Of a stretch of 64,000 bases of DNA, positions 24,009-35,582 are shown one piece after another. This DNA comes from Saccharothrix sp. (lineage in GTDB: Bacteria; Actinomycetota; Actinomycetes; Mycobacteriales; Pseudonocardiaceae). Position numbers and translations under genes: made by a program. Positions within the stretch are counted from its first letter, which is position 1. Every line of letters starts with the position of its first letter. The notes beneath the pieces are model-generated. The model saw only the letters and a program-made list of their open reading frames with translations, made no database searches and was not told where the DNA came from. The stretch spans positions 28,030 to 92,029 of the forward strand of contig NZ_JAPSLK010000034.1 in the NCBI RefSeq assembly GCF_031180885.1. Direction: 5' to 3'.

Positions 24009-24832
24009 GCAGGGTCACACCCCCCGCGCCGCCTCCACGCCTCGAACTGCGCCTCCGCCACCACTCGGACCACCCCCGCCGCCCGGCTTGCCTCGGGTCG
24101 ACCTCCGCACTCCGCCTGCCCCCGCCGCCGCCACGCTGCCTTGCCGGCTCGCCCGCCCGAGCCTGCCGCCTGGCTCGCCAGCTGCCGCCGCCCGCCGCCG
24201 GAGCCCGCCGCCTAACTTCCGCGACCACGGCCACCTGGCGTCGCATCTCGCCCGCGCAACCTCCCGCTCGCCGTACCGAAGCCGGCCGCCATGCGAGCAG
24301 GGCGCACACCCGCAAGGTCCGGCGGCGTGGAGCCACAGGGCGCGTGTGAGGCGGCGGAGGGCCTGCCCGAGGCGCGAAGGGGTGTGCGTGAGGCGCGAGG
24401 GGTGCGTTGAGGCGGCGAAGCGGGCCTATGCGAGGCGTGAAGGGGCGCGTGGCAGGCGCGAAGGGTGCGTTGAGGCGGCGAAGCGGACCTGTGCGAGGCG
24501 TGAAGGGGCGCGTGGCAGGCGCGAAGAGGGTGTGTGCGAGGCGCGAACCGAGATGCGTTTCAGGCCTTGGCGTGGCCTCCGGCCCCCGGTTCCATGATCG
24601 CACGGCGCACCGACGAAACCGGGCGGAAGATGGGTGGGTGGAGGGGCCACGAAGGGCCGGCTTCGTGCCGCGAGCTGGACGCCGGCCCCTCGTGGGTGTG
24701 TGCGGTGCGTTGTGAATCAGCCCCGCGTGCCACCCCCCGGTGTCACACCTCCGGATTACACAAAGTCAGGAATGGTCGGCTAAACGATCACTAAACGTCA
24801 CCCGAATGGCTTACGACGGCCGTCTCTCTCAA
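24009..24832. other. Long intergenic region with a 63-bp tandem repeat
   Basis: The first half is C-rich and the second G-rich with a change of strand asymmetry near 24300. A 63-bp unit is repeated at 24402-24464 and 24465-24527 with partial copies on both sides, built from GCGAGGCGTGAAGGGGCGCG-like words. The open frames through it are low-complexity Arg/Pro/Ala and have no ribosome site. From about 24730 the sequence becomes AT-richer, and TAAACG is repeated at 24781 and 24792, suggesting the promoter of the next gene. Confidence 0.6.
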
Positions 24833-24851
24833 CCTCAACCTGAGGTTGAGG
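24833..24851. promoter_or_regulatory. 19-bp palindromic operator before the MerR gene
   Basis: CCTCAACCT, one base, AGGTTGAGG: a perfect 9-bp inverted repeat 146 bp upstream of the GTG start. Perfect symmetry and position suit binding by a MerR dimer, either this gene's product or FtsR. Confidence 0.6.
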
Positions 24852-24996
24852 TGCGACACGCTCAGCGCGTCGCGTTGACCTGCCCCCTAGGCGGTCTTAC
24901 CGTCGAACTCAGGTGAATTGCCACGGTGTGATTCGAGCACCGCGGCGGCTTCACGTTGGTCGCCGGCCGTCGTGGTCGGACCGAGGGGAGGCAGGC

Positions 24997-25563
<567 letters not shown>

Positions 25564-25764
25564 AGCGCGAGCGGCGAGGGGCGAGGGGCGCGACCAGCCA
25601 GGGGAGCGAGCGGCCCGGGGGAGCGAGGGGCGCTAGCAGCGAGGGGCCTGGGGAGCACGAAGCGCTGTTACCCGGGATGACGGGCGGGTAAACCTGTGAG
25701 ATCCGCGTCGCGTCCGTGACGAAAGACGTTCACCTGCCGGGTACCATTCGCGCGTAGTCGCTTT
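25564..25764. other. G-rich leader upstream of the riboswitch
   Basis: About 110 bases of repeated GGCGAGGGGCG-like words follow the MerR stop, then a less biased stretch with GGGTACCATTCG (25738-25750) that may hold the -10 of the gcvP promoter. No gene seen. Confidence 0.4.
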
Positions 25765-25966
25765 ATCCCGCGCGGGAGAGTCCGAGCCAGTCTCGGCGCC
25801 GAAGGAGCAAATCCTCCCCGGAACCTCTCAGGCGCAAGGACCGCGCGGGTGAGACGCCTCTGGAAAGCGGGTCGAGCACCAACCGACCCCGCCGACGGTG
25901 CAAGCCCGGCCGCACAGCCGGGTGAAGCTCTCAGGCGCCCGTCCGCGGGCAGAAGACAGAGGGGGA
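25765..25966 (+). promoter_or_regulatory. Tandem glycine riboswitch (gcvT motif)
   Basis: Two glycine aptamers lie in series before gcvP. The first starts at CGCGCGGGAGAGTC (about 25769), with conserved GCGCCGAAGGAGCAA and CTCTCAGGCGCAAGGACCG, and closes at about 25850. The linker leads to CTCTGGAAAG (25857-25866). The second aptamer has GCCGACGGTGCAAGC, CTCTCAGGCG and ends in AGACAGAGGGGG (about 25964). Cooperative glycine binding is known to switch on glycine cleavage genes. The start of gcvP is 44 bases beyond, so control could be on translation or an anti-terminator. Confidence 0.93.
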
Positions 25967-26009
25967 GGGCAACGGCAGACGTGTGTCCGTAGCCCGAAAG
26001 GCGCCTTAT

Positions 26010-28901
<2,892 letters not shown>

Positions 28902-28916
28902 TCGGCTGACTTCGAC

Positions 28917-28942
28917 GGCCCCGTGCTTCCCGGCACGGGGCC
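28917..28942 (+). terminator. Terminator of gcvP
   Basis: GGCCCCGTGC (28917-28926) and GCACGGGGCC (28933-28942), a perfect 10-bp stem with a TTCCCG loop, 15 bases after the gcvP stop. Confidence 0.85.
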
Positions 28943-28957
28943 CCACGCATCTAGAAG

Positions 28958-28974
28958 CTGACAAGTCCTGTCAG
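28958..28974. promoter_or_regulatory. Candidate WYL-regulator operator
   Basis: CTGACA (28958-28963) and TGTCAG (28969-28974) with a 5-base spacer, 14 bp before the GTG start of the WYL regulator. It probably serves autoregulation. Confidence 0.55.
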
Positions 28975-28987
28975 GTACAAAGAACCG

Positions 28988-29962
28988 GTGCGCGCCGGAC
29001 GTCTGCTCTCGCTCCTCCTGCTCCTCCAGACCAGGGGCCGGATGACGGCGCAGGAACTGGCCGACGAGCTGGAAGTCTCCGTCCGCACCGTCTACCGGGA
29101 CGTCGAAGCGCTCAGCGCCGCCGGGGTCCCCGTCTACGCCGACCGCGGACCGGCAGGCGGTTACCAGCTCCTCGACGGCTACCGCACCCGGCTCACGGGG
29201 CTGACCGGCGAGGAAGCGGAGTCGTTGTTCTTCGCGGGGATGCCGGGGCCGGCGGCCGAACTCGGCCTCGGCACGGTGGTCGCGGCGGCGCAGCTCAAGG
29301 TGTTGGCGGCCCTGCCGCCGGAACTCAGGTCTCGGGCGGGACGGATTCGGGAGAGGTTCCACCTGGACGCGGGCGGGTGGTTCCGGCAGAGCGAGGACAT
29401 GCCGTTCCTCGCCGACATCGCGGACGCGGTGTGGAATCCGAAGAAGCTCCGCCTGCGGTACCGGAGGTGGGGCAACCAAGTCGTCGAGCGGACGGTGGGG
29501 CCGCTGGGGCTCGTGCTCAAGGCGGGGCTTTGGTACCTGGTGGCCGAGTCGGACGGGCAGGCGCGCACCTACCGGGTCGCCCGGGTTGAAGCCCTCGAAC
29601 CCACCGAAGAACCCTTCCAGCGCCCGGAAGACTTCGACCTGGTCGCCTTCTGGGCCGAGTGGTCCAAGCAGTTCGAGGAGCGGATGTACCCGGAAAGGGT
29701 CACCGTGAGGGTCACCGAAGCGGGGCTGCGGGCGGCGCGGGCCCTGCTCGGCCTGGCTGCTTTGAGAGCACTCGAAGGCGTTGTGCCGCAAGGGGAGTGG
29801 ACTACCGTGGAGATCCCCACGGAGTCACTCGACCATGCGCTGTTCGACGCCCTCCGACTCGGCCCGGAAGCGGAAGTGGTCGCACCGCGCGAACTCCGGG
29901 AACGGGTCAAGGCGAGGCTGGAGGAGACCGTCCGCCTCTACCGCGACTCCGACAGCAGCTGA
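28988..29962 (+). CDS. YafY/DeoR-type regulator with WYL domain
   Basis: 324 residues. N-terminal HTH_11: RAGRLLSLLLLLQTRGRMTAQELADELEVSVRTVYRDVEALSAAGVPVYADRGPAGGYQLLDGY; WYL domain from about 140 with LRLRYRRWGNQ and GLWYLVAESDGQARTYRVARVEAL; a WCX-like C-terminal region follows. WYL domains sense nucleic acids or small ligands. GTG 28988 follows closely the palindromic operator and may be read from a very short leader. The 3' end overlaps the convergent VWA gene by 25 bp. Targets unknown. Confidence 0.87.
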   Translation: MRAGRLLSLLLLLQTRGRMTAQELADELEVSVRTVYRDVEALSAAGVPVYADRGPAGGYQLLDGYRTRLTGLTGEEAESLFFAGMPGPAAELGLGTVVAAAQLKVLAALPPELRSRAGRIRERFHLDAGGWFRQSEDMPFLADIADAVWNPKKLRLRYRRWGNQVVERTVGPLGLVLKAGLWYLVAESDGQARTYRVARVEALEPTEEPFQRPEDFDLVAFWAEWSKQFEERMYPERVTVRVTEAGLRAARALLGLAALRALEGVVPQGEWTTVEIPTESLDHALFDALRLGPEAEVVAPRELRERVKARLEETVRLYRDSDSS

Positions 29963-31722
29963 CCCAGCGCCGCGTCCACGCCGCGACCGTCCTCGACCAC
30001 CGACAGCGTCCCGCCGGTCGACCGGGCGATCTCCGAGAGCGGCTGGCGCTCCGGGTCGGAGCCGATCGCGATGATCGACACCACCACCTCGCGCCCCTCC
30101 TGCCTCGCGCCCGCCAGCTCGGACTTGAGCTGCGCCAACGTCAAACCGCCGTCGTTGGGGCTGTCGGTCAGCACGATGATCCGGTTCCGCTTGCCCGCCT
30201 GGAACTCCGCCACCGCCTGCTTGTACAGCGCGGCCAGGCTGGAGTACAGGTGCGTCGCGTTCTGCGGCTTGAGGCCCGCGACCCCGTCCAGCAACTGCTG
30301 CTTCTGCGCCACCACGGGACCGGGCGCGACCAGCTGCCGGTACGGCTTGTCGCCGGCCAAACCGCTGGAGAACTCCCACAGGCCCAGCGACCCGGACACC
30401 GAACGGTTGATCTGCCCGGTCAACGCCGACCGCACCCACTCGATGCGCGACCGGCCCTCGCCGCCCGGCTCGCCCATGGACTTGGACGAGTCCACCAGCA
30501 CGGTCACCACCTGGCCGTTGTCGGCGGTGGCCCACGCGGCGGAGATCTGCTGGGTGGTGTTCGCGTCGGCCGGCACGAGCTTGTCGGTCATGGTGGGCCA
30601 GCGCAGGCCCGGCGACGGCTTGGGCCGCTCGGTGGTGGCGTCCACCCGCAGGCCCGCCGCGGCGAGCAGCTTCTGCTGGTCGGGCTCCAGCAGGAACTCG
30701 CGGAACGCCTGGGCCGCGCGCACCTGCGCCTCGCCGACCCAGTCACCGGCGAGCGGCACGAAGGGGAAGTCCGCCACCGGGGACGGGCCGCCCGCCGCCA
30801 CCCCGTACAGGGGCCGCAACGGGGGTGTGCCGCTGTCCTTGCCGGTGTTGTGCCGGTACAGGTCGACCTCGAACACCGGGACCGCCGAGAAGCCCGCCGC
30901 GTTCACCTCGGGCTTGTCGGCCAGCAGCGACAGCGCCTCCCACGTGCTCGCGGGGGTCTGCGCGGGCTTGGACGCGGTCAGCCGGACCAGGGTGTCCTTC
31001 ACCGGGTCCAGCGCGAGCATGTCCGTGGTGACCGGGCCCTTGCCGTCCGGGGACGCGCCGGCCAGCGCGGACTGGACCGCCATCGCGGTCGCGGCGTTGG
31101 TCGCCGGGTCGGGCATGGCGATCTTGAAGTCGCCCCACTCGGGCTTGCCGAACCGCGCCCAGCCGCCCGCTGTCGCGGTCACGTCGGGCAGGTCGGTCCA
31201 CCGGAACCCGGCGCCGGACTGCACCGCCGACGCGGCGTCCTGGGTCAGCGCGAGCAGCACGGGGCTGGCCGCGACGGACTCCGGCTGCGCGCCGATCAGG
31301 GCCCGGTTCTGCGCGCCGAGCCGGTTGGCCCACAGCGTCGAGTCGGTGATCCACGCGTGCGGCTTGGCGTTGAGCTTGCCCTCGTCCCAGCCCTGGGTGA
31401 GGCCTTCGAGGACCAGTTCGGAGTCGATCGCCTGCACCTCGGGGCGGATGCAGTGGTCGTAGACGACCGGGCGCTGCTTGGCCCACGCCCGCGCGACCTC
31501 GCGCACGGCCTCGGCGACGCTGGGGGTGGCGGCGACGCGCAGCACGGCGTCACCCTCGCGGCAGTCACCGGCGACGGCGGCGGCGCGCCGGTCCACGATC
31601 CCGGCGACCCACGTCCACGCGAAGTACCCGAGGAACAGCAGCACGACCACGCCCAGGATGGCGACCGGCCACTTGGCGATCCCGCGCCGCACCTTCGTCC
31701 GCAGCGCGCGGTGTCGAGACAT
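29938..31722 (-). CDS. Membrane-anchored substrate-binding protein with von Willebrand A domain
   Basis: 594 residues. One N-terminal anchor (WPVAILGVVVLLFLGYFAWTWV, about 18-40) is followed by a periplasmic-binding-protein-like region (about 55-380, beginning AVLRVAATPSVAEAVREVARAW) and a C-terminal VWA domain (about 400-594). The MIDAS motif DxSxS is intact in VDSSKSMGEPG (about residue 410), with VLTDSPNDGG later. The protein would face the outside of the cell, binding a ligand and, through Mg-dependent VWA, other proteins. ATG 31722. Such fusions are frequent in actinobacteria but have no assigned function. Confidence 0.82.
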   Translation of the reverse strand: MSRHRALRTKVRRGIAKWPVAILGVVVLLFLGYFAWTWVAGIVDRRAAAVAGDCREGDAVLRVAATPSVAEAVREVARAWAKQRPVVYDHCIRPEVQAIDSELVLEGLTQGWDEGKLNAKPHAWITDSTLWANRLGAQNRALIGAQPESVAASPVLLALTQDAASAVQSGAGFRWTDLPDVTATAGGWARFGKPEWGDFKIAMPDPATNAATAMAVQSALAGASPDGKGPVTTDMLALDPVKDTLVRLTASKPAQTPASTWEALSLLADKPEVNAAGFSAVPVFEVDLYRHNTGKDSGTPPLRPLYGVAAGGPSPVADFPFVPLAGDWVGEAQVRAAQAFREFLLEPDQQKLLAAAGLRVDATTERPKPSPGLRWPTMTDKLVPADANTTQQISAAWATADNGQVVTVLVDSSKSMGEPGGEGRSRIEWVRSALTGQINRSVSGSLGLWEFSSGLAGDKPYRQLVAPGPVVAQKQQLLDGVAGLKPQNATHLYSSLAALYKQAVAEFQAGKRNRIIVLTDSPNDGGLTLAQLKSELAGARQEGREVVVSIIAIGSDPERQPLSEIARSTGGTLSVVEDGRGVDAALGQLLSESR

Positions 31723-31819
31723 CGTCTTCCCTCTCGAACGTCCGACTTCCGGTATGGCGTATCCCGACCGGCGTCACGCTAACAGGTGAAGTCTGGGGAC
31801 CGGGTGAAGTGACGTCGAG

Positions 31820-32698
31820 TTATGACGCCGTTACGGGTGCGTCGAGGAACGTCCGGGTCAGCTCGATCAGCGCCGCCCGCAGCGGGGCGGCGGCCTCGGC
31901 GAACGCGTGCTGCCGCCGGACGTACTCGGCCCGTCCCTCGGCGGTCTCCACCGCGATCGGCTCGTAGCCGAGTTTGCCCAGGTCATAGGGGCTGGCGCGC
32001 ATGTCCAGCTCGCGGACCCGGAGGGCGAGGTCGAAGCAGTCCGCCATCAGCTCGGACGGTGTCGCCGGGTCGAGCTTGTAACTCCACTTGAACAGGTCCA
32101 TGGACACGTGGAGGCAGCCCGGCTGCTCCAGTTCGACCTGCCGCTCACGGGTGGGGCGCAGCGCGTTGAGCGGGCGCGCTTCGGGGGTGAAGAACCGGTA
32201 GGCGTCGAAGTGGCTGCACTGGATCTTGTGCGTTTCGACCACGTGGTCCGTGCCTTGTGAACCGAGCCGCAGCGGCCACGCCTCGTGCCGCACCTGATCG
32301 GCCCGGTACACCATCGCCCACTCGTGGAGGCCGAAGCAGCCCAGCCGCGGGGCGCGCGAGGCGGTGGCGGTGAGCAGCCGGTGGGTGAAGTCGATCGTGG
32401 ACCGCCGTTCGCGGGCGAAGGCCTCGACGTCCAGCGTCACCCCTTCGGGGGTCTCCTGGTACAGCGGCCACCGCAGGTAGTCACGGGCTTGGTCGCCTTC
32501 GAGGACGACGCCCGGACCGGGGTGCCAGCGCTCCAGCCGGGACGGCCGGTGCGAGTAGTAGGAGAACAGGAAGTCCAGCACGGGGTGCTTCTCGCCGCGC
32601 GCCTTGCGCTCGTGGTGCGGTCCCGTCCAGGCGCGGACGCGGGCCGCGTGCGCGTCGCGTCGCGCGGTCCACTCGGCTTCCGGCAGGACGACCCCCAT
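31820..32698 (-). CDS. Conserved actinobacterial protein, often named 3-methyladenine DNA glycosylase
   Basis: 292 residues, soluble, rich in Arg and aromatic residues, with conserved-looking blocks KHPVLDFLFSYYSHRPSRLERWHPG, GLHEWAMVYRA and THKIQCSHFDAYRFFTPEARPLN. I recognise the family from actinobacterial genomes, where it is usually carried as a 3-methyladenine DNA glycosylase, but I see no classical glycosylase motif (no HhH-GPD), so the activity is uncertain. ATG 32698 is 4 bp from the stop of the upstream ArsR gene (32703), so they form one transcription unit on the minus strand. Confidence 0.7.
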   Translation of the reverse strand: MGVVLPEAEWTARRDAHAARVRAWTGPHHERKARGEKHPVLDFLFSYYSHRPSRLERWHPGPGVVLEGDQARDYLRWPLYQETPEGVTLDVEAFARERRSTIDFTHRLLTATASRAPRLGCFGLHEWAMVYRADQVRHEAWPLRLGSQGTDHVVETHKIQCSHFDAYRFFTPEARPLNALRPTRERQVELEQPGCLHVSMDLFKWSYKLDPATPSELMADCFDLALRVRELDMRASPYDLGKLGYEPIAVETAEGRAEYVRRQHAFAEAAAPLRAALIELTRTFLDAPVTAS

Positions 32699-32702
32699 GC
32701 CC

Positions 32703-33611
32703 CTATCGTATTTCGCCCTCGACCAGCGCTTGACCGAGGTCCGTGCGCATCGAGATGACCTTGCGCCCTTCGCGCATGCTCACGGCCAGGCCCGCGGCCC
32801 GCAGCACGGCCAGGTGCTGGGACGCCGCCCCGACCGTCACGCCGAGCCGCGTGGCCAGCTCGGACACCGTCGAGGGCCGGCTCAGCTCTTGCAGCATCCG
32901 GGCACGGGTGGGGCCGACCAGACGCGCCAGGGCGTCGTCGGCCGGTGCGCGCCGGCGCTCCCACAGCGACCCCAGGCCGTGCGCCGGGTAGCACAGCGCG
33001 AGCCGCCGGGGGCCGTCCCGCAGGTAGACGTCCGGCCAGATGAACGCCGACGGCACGAGCACGAGGTCCCGCTCACCCGCCACCACCGGCCGCCCCCACA
33101 CCGCGACGCCGTCCGGGTGCGGGGCCACGTCCGGGTGCAGCTCGGCCAGCACGGTCGGCGTGCCCAGGTCCACCAGCCGCCGCGCCCGGCGCTCGATGTC
33201 GCTCTGCAGCACGTCCTCCAGCCGGGGCCACACCGGGGCGATGACCGCGTCGTACACCTGCCGGAGCCGGTCGAGGATGGCGGTCAGGGTGGTGGCCTGG
33301 TCGTCCAGCAGGGGCCGCAGGCGCGGGTCGTCCGGCAGCGCGGCGGCCACCCGCGCGGGCTGCGCGACGTGCGGCAGCCAGTGCAGCTCGGTGTCCATGT
33401 CCATCGACCGCGCCCCCGGCGTCGGGATCAGGAACTCCGGCACCACCGGCATGGTGGCCAACGTGGTCAGCAGGGTCGGGTCCGGCCCGAGTTCGGCCAG
33501 CTTCGGCTGCGCCCAGGCGGTCCAGCGCTGGTGGACGGGGGAGGGGCCGGCCAGGACGCGCAGCGCGGCGACGGTCTCCCACAACGGCGAGACGGCGAAC
33601 CTGAAGGGCAC
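32703..33611 (-). CDS. ArsR-like winged-helix regulator with DUF5937 N-terminus
   Basis: 302 residues. The first 215 (PFRFAVSPLWETVAALRVLAGP...) are DUF5937-like; the C-terminal 85 form an ArsR winged helix (LSRPSTVSELATRLGVTVGAASQHLAVLRAAGLAVSMREGRKVI). It is divergent from an MFS exporter with a 58-bp shared promoter, the usual set-up for a regulator of its neighbour. GTG 33611. Ligand unknown; no metal-binding cysteine pair is visible. Confidence 0.84.
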   Translation of the reverse strand: MPFRFAVSPLWETVAALRVLAGPSPVHQRWTAWAQPKLAELGPDPTLLTTLATMPVVPEFLIPTPGARSMDMDTELHWLPHVAQPARVAAALPDDPRLRPLLDDQATTLTAILDRLRQVYDAVIAPVWPRLEDVLQSDIERRARRLVDLGTPTVLAELHPDVAPHPDGVAVWGRPVVAGERDLVLVPSAFIWPDVYLRDGPRRLALCYPAHGLGSLWERRRAPADDALARLVGPTRARMLQELSRPSTVSELATRLGVTVGAASQHLAVLRAAGLAVSMREGRKVISMRTDLGQALVEGEIR

Positions 33612-33669
33612 GCTTCATCTGACACTAAAAGGTTCGGTGCCCGCCACCCGCGTTGGCAGGGTGATCGTC

Positions 33670-34884
33670 ATGTCCAGGGGGTGGGTGCGGCTCCAAGCCG
33701 TCGCGGTGTCGGGTTCGGTCGCTGAGGGGTTGATGTTGACGGCGCTGCCGCTGGCGGCGGTGTCGATCACGACCGATCCGCGGGAAGTGTCGTTGGTGCA
33801 GGTGGTGGGGCAGTCCCCGTGGCTGCTGTTCTCGCTGTTCGCGGGCGTGCTGATCGACCGGGCGCGGCGAACGACCGTGCTGGGGATCGCGTACGCGGTG
33901 CAGTGCGCGGCGGCGGTCACGTTGGCGGTGGCGGGGTTCGCCGGGCTGTTGAGCTTGCCGTTGCTGCTGGTGGTGGCTTTTGTCGTGACTTCGGCCCAGG
34001 TGCTGGGTGACGGGGCCAGTGGCGCTCTGGTGCCGGAGGTGGTCGAGCCGGACCGGTTGGCGGCGGCCAACACGCGGTTGATCCTGATCGACCGCGGGGT
34101 GGTCCAGTTCGTCGTGCCGCCGGTCGGCGGGTTGCTGGTGGGGTTGGGGTTCGGGGCGCCGGCCGGGGTGGCGGTGGCGGCGGCGTTGGCCGCTCTGGTG
34201 CTGCGCCGGGGGATCCCGTCCCGGCCGGCGGCGCCGTCGGGCAAGCACCCGTTGCGGGACATCGCGGAGGGTTTGAAGTTCCTGTTCGGGACGCGGTTGC
34301 TGCTGTCGATCACGATCGCGGTGGCGCTCGGGTCGTTCTCGGCGAGTGCCGTGATGGCGATGTTCGTGCTGTACGCGCACGAGGTGCTGGGGCTCGGGTC
34401 GTTCGGCTACGGCCTGATGCTGGCCGCGATGGCCACGGGGTGGGTGGCGGTGTCGTTCGTGGTGCACCGGGTGGTGGAGCGGCTCGGGTACTCGTGGTCG
34501 ATGCGGTGGGCCCAGGTCGGCATGGTGGTGACCAACGCCCTGATCGCCGTCGTGCCGCCGTGGCCGGTGGCGGTGGCGGTGGTGCTGTTCAGCTCGACGG
34601 CGATCGTGATGGTGTGGAACGTGTGCTCGCAGTCCAGCCGGCAACGGTTCACGCCGTCCGCGCTGCTGGGGCGGGTGTTGACCGGCCACCGGGCGCTGGC
34701 GTGGGGGTTGACGCCGCTCGGGGCGTTGACCGGTGGGTTGGTGGCGTCGTGGACGGGGCTGCGGTCGGTGTGGGTGATGGCGGCCGTGGTCCAGATGGGG
34801 GCGCTGGCGGTGGCTTGGCTGGGGTTGTCGCCCCGGGCGTTCGCGGCGGCGGAGCGGGCCGTTGAGGAGCGGGCTGCCGCCTAG
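33670..34884 (+). CDS. Major facilitator superfamily exporter
   Basis: 404 residues with about 12 membrane helices and the MFS motif A relative FAGVLIDRARRTTVLGIAY after helix 2. The general look is that of the MFS_3 drug/efflux group (enterobactin exporter-like). ATG 33670 follows GGCAGGG; GTG 33661 would add three residues. It is divergent from the ArsR/DUF5937 regulator and probably repressed by it. Substrate unknown. Copy B of the composite intergenic element begins 9 bp after its stop. Confidence 0.87.
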   Translation: MSRGWVRLQAVAVSGSVAEGLMLTALPLAAVSITTDPREVSLVQVVGQSPWLLFSLFAGVLIDRARRTTVLGIAYAVQCAAAVTLAVAGFAGLLSLPLLLVVAFVVTSAQVLGDGASGALVPEVVEPDRLAAANTRLILIDRGVVQFVVPPVGGLLVGLGFGAPAGVAVAAALAALVLRRGIPSRPAAPSGKHPLRDIAEGLKFLFGTRLLLSITIAVALGSFSASAVMAMFVLYAHEVLGLGSFGYGLMLAAMATGWVAVSFVVHRVVERLGYSWSMRWAQVGMVVTNALIAVVPPWPVAVAVVLFSSTAIVMVWNVCSQSSRQRFTPSALLGRVLTGHRALAWGLTPLGALTGGLVASWTGLRSVWVMAAVVQMGALAVAWLGLSPRAFAAAERAVEERAAA

Positions 34885-34892
34885 CCCATGCT

Positions 34893-35268
34893 CCGCGCTC
34901 TCAAGCTCGAACGCGCTTCGCGCTCTCAAGGGACGCGCTGGCGCGCCCTCAAGATCAAAAGCGCCTCGCCGGCGGGCAGGCCACCGATGGGGGGAAGGGC
35001 GTCGGTTCCCCACCGCATGGCCACCGCATGGCCTGGCAAAGCCAACCACAGATTTCCCGGGTGCCGCTGAGATTTTTTGCTCGTTCCTCACAAAAAATTT
35101 CGGCTGCACCCGGGAAATCTGTGGTAGCCCTTCGGGCAGGCCATGCGGTGGGGGAACCGAGGCCCCACCTGTGGCTGGGAGCCCGGCCCGCCGCGCGGAG
35201 CGCGGCGAAAAGCGTTGGGGCCGCTGCGCGGCGAAAAGCGAAAAGCAGCCGCTGCGCGGCCAAAAGGG
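34893..35268. repeat. Composite intergenic element, copy B, with nested long inverted repeat
   Basis: Same order as copy A: palindromic blocks at 34911-34950, AAGATCAAAAGC at 34951, outer inverted repeat (35004-35022 with 35139-35158), inner stem ACCACAGATTTCCCGGGTGC (35045-35064) perfectly paired with 35106-35125, AT stem ATTTTTTG/CAAAAAAT (35072-35079, 35091-35098) and the same loop CTCGTTCCTCA (35080-35090). ACCGCATGGCC is duplicated in the left arm (35012-35033). The 3' flank repeats GCGCGGCGAAAAGC-like words. It lies between the convergent MFS and zinc-ribbon genes. Confidence 0.85.
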
Positions 35269-35553
35269 CTAGAGCGGGGGGACCAGGCCGGGGAACTTGC
35301 GGGCTGCGTGGCAGTGGGGGCACTCGCGGCCGTTGTCGACAGTTCTCGGCACGCCGCCGATCACGGCCGAGGTCGGGTGGGCGACGAAGCCCGCCCCGCC
35401 GCACAGGTGGCAGATCGTCCGGGCGTCCGAGGTGACGCCGAACAGGTCGTCCTCGTCTTCTTCCTCGTCCTCGAAGTCGTCCTCTTCCGGGTCGAAGTCG
35501 TCGTCCTCGGGGTCGAAGTCCTCGGGGTCCTCGTGCGGCTCCACAGGGGACAC
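35269..35553 (-). CDS. Small acidic protein with a zinc-ribbon-like tail
   Basis: 94 residues. The first 40 are almost entirely Asp, Glu and Phe/Pro (PEDFDPEDDDFDPEEDDFEDEEEDEDD). The tail has two CxxC pairs, TICHLCGGAGF and ECPHCHAAR, about 30 residues apart, enough for one zinc site. Possible starts are GTG 35553 and GTG 35544; both lie inside a strong hairpin. I do not recognise the family. The gene follows a sigma factor and CU044_5270 gene on the same strand, but the hairpin separates them. Confidence 0.65.
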   Translation of the reverse strand: MSPVEPHEDPEDFDPEDDDFDPEEDDFEDEEEDEDDLFGVTSDARTICHLCGGAGFVAHPTSAVIGGVPRTVDNGRECPHCHAARKFPGLVPPL

Positions 35554-35574
35554 CGTAGTCCGGTGTCCCCTGTG
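35542..35574 (-). terminator. Strong hairpin: terminator of the ECF operon overlapping the next start
   Basis: CACAGGGGACAC (35542-35553) and GTGTCCCCTGTG (35563-35574), a perfect 12-bp stem with a 9-base loop, just after the CU044_5270 stop (35583). On the minus strand the 3' arm covers both candidate start codons of the zinc-ribbon gene. Confidence 0.8.
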
Positions 35575-35582
35575 CCCGCCGG

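Noticed and set aside
24088..24597. Possible 169-codon gene in the gap after the DUF151 gene
   Set aside because: Arg/Ala/Pro-rich low complexity from tandem repeats, no ribosome site, and an equally open frame on the opposite strand.
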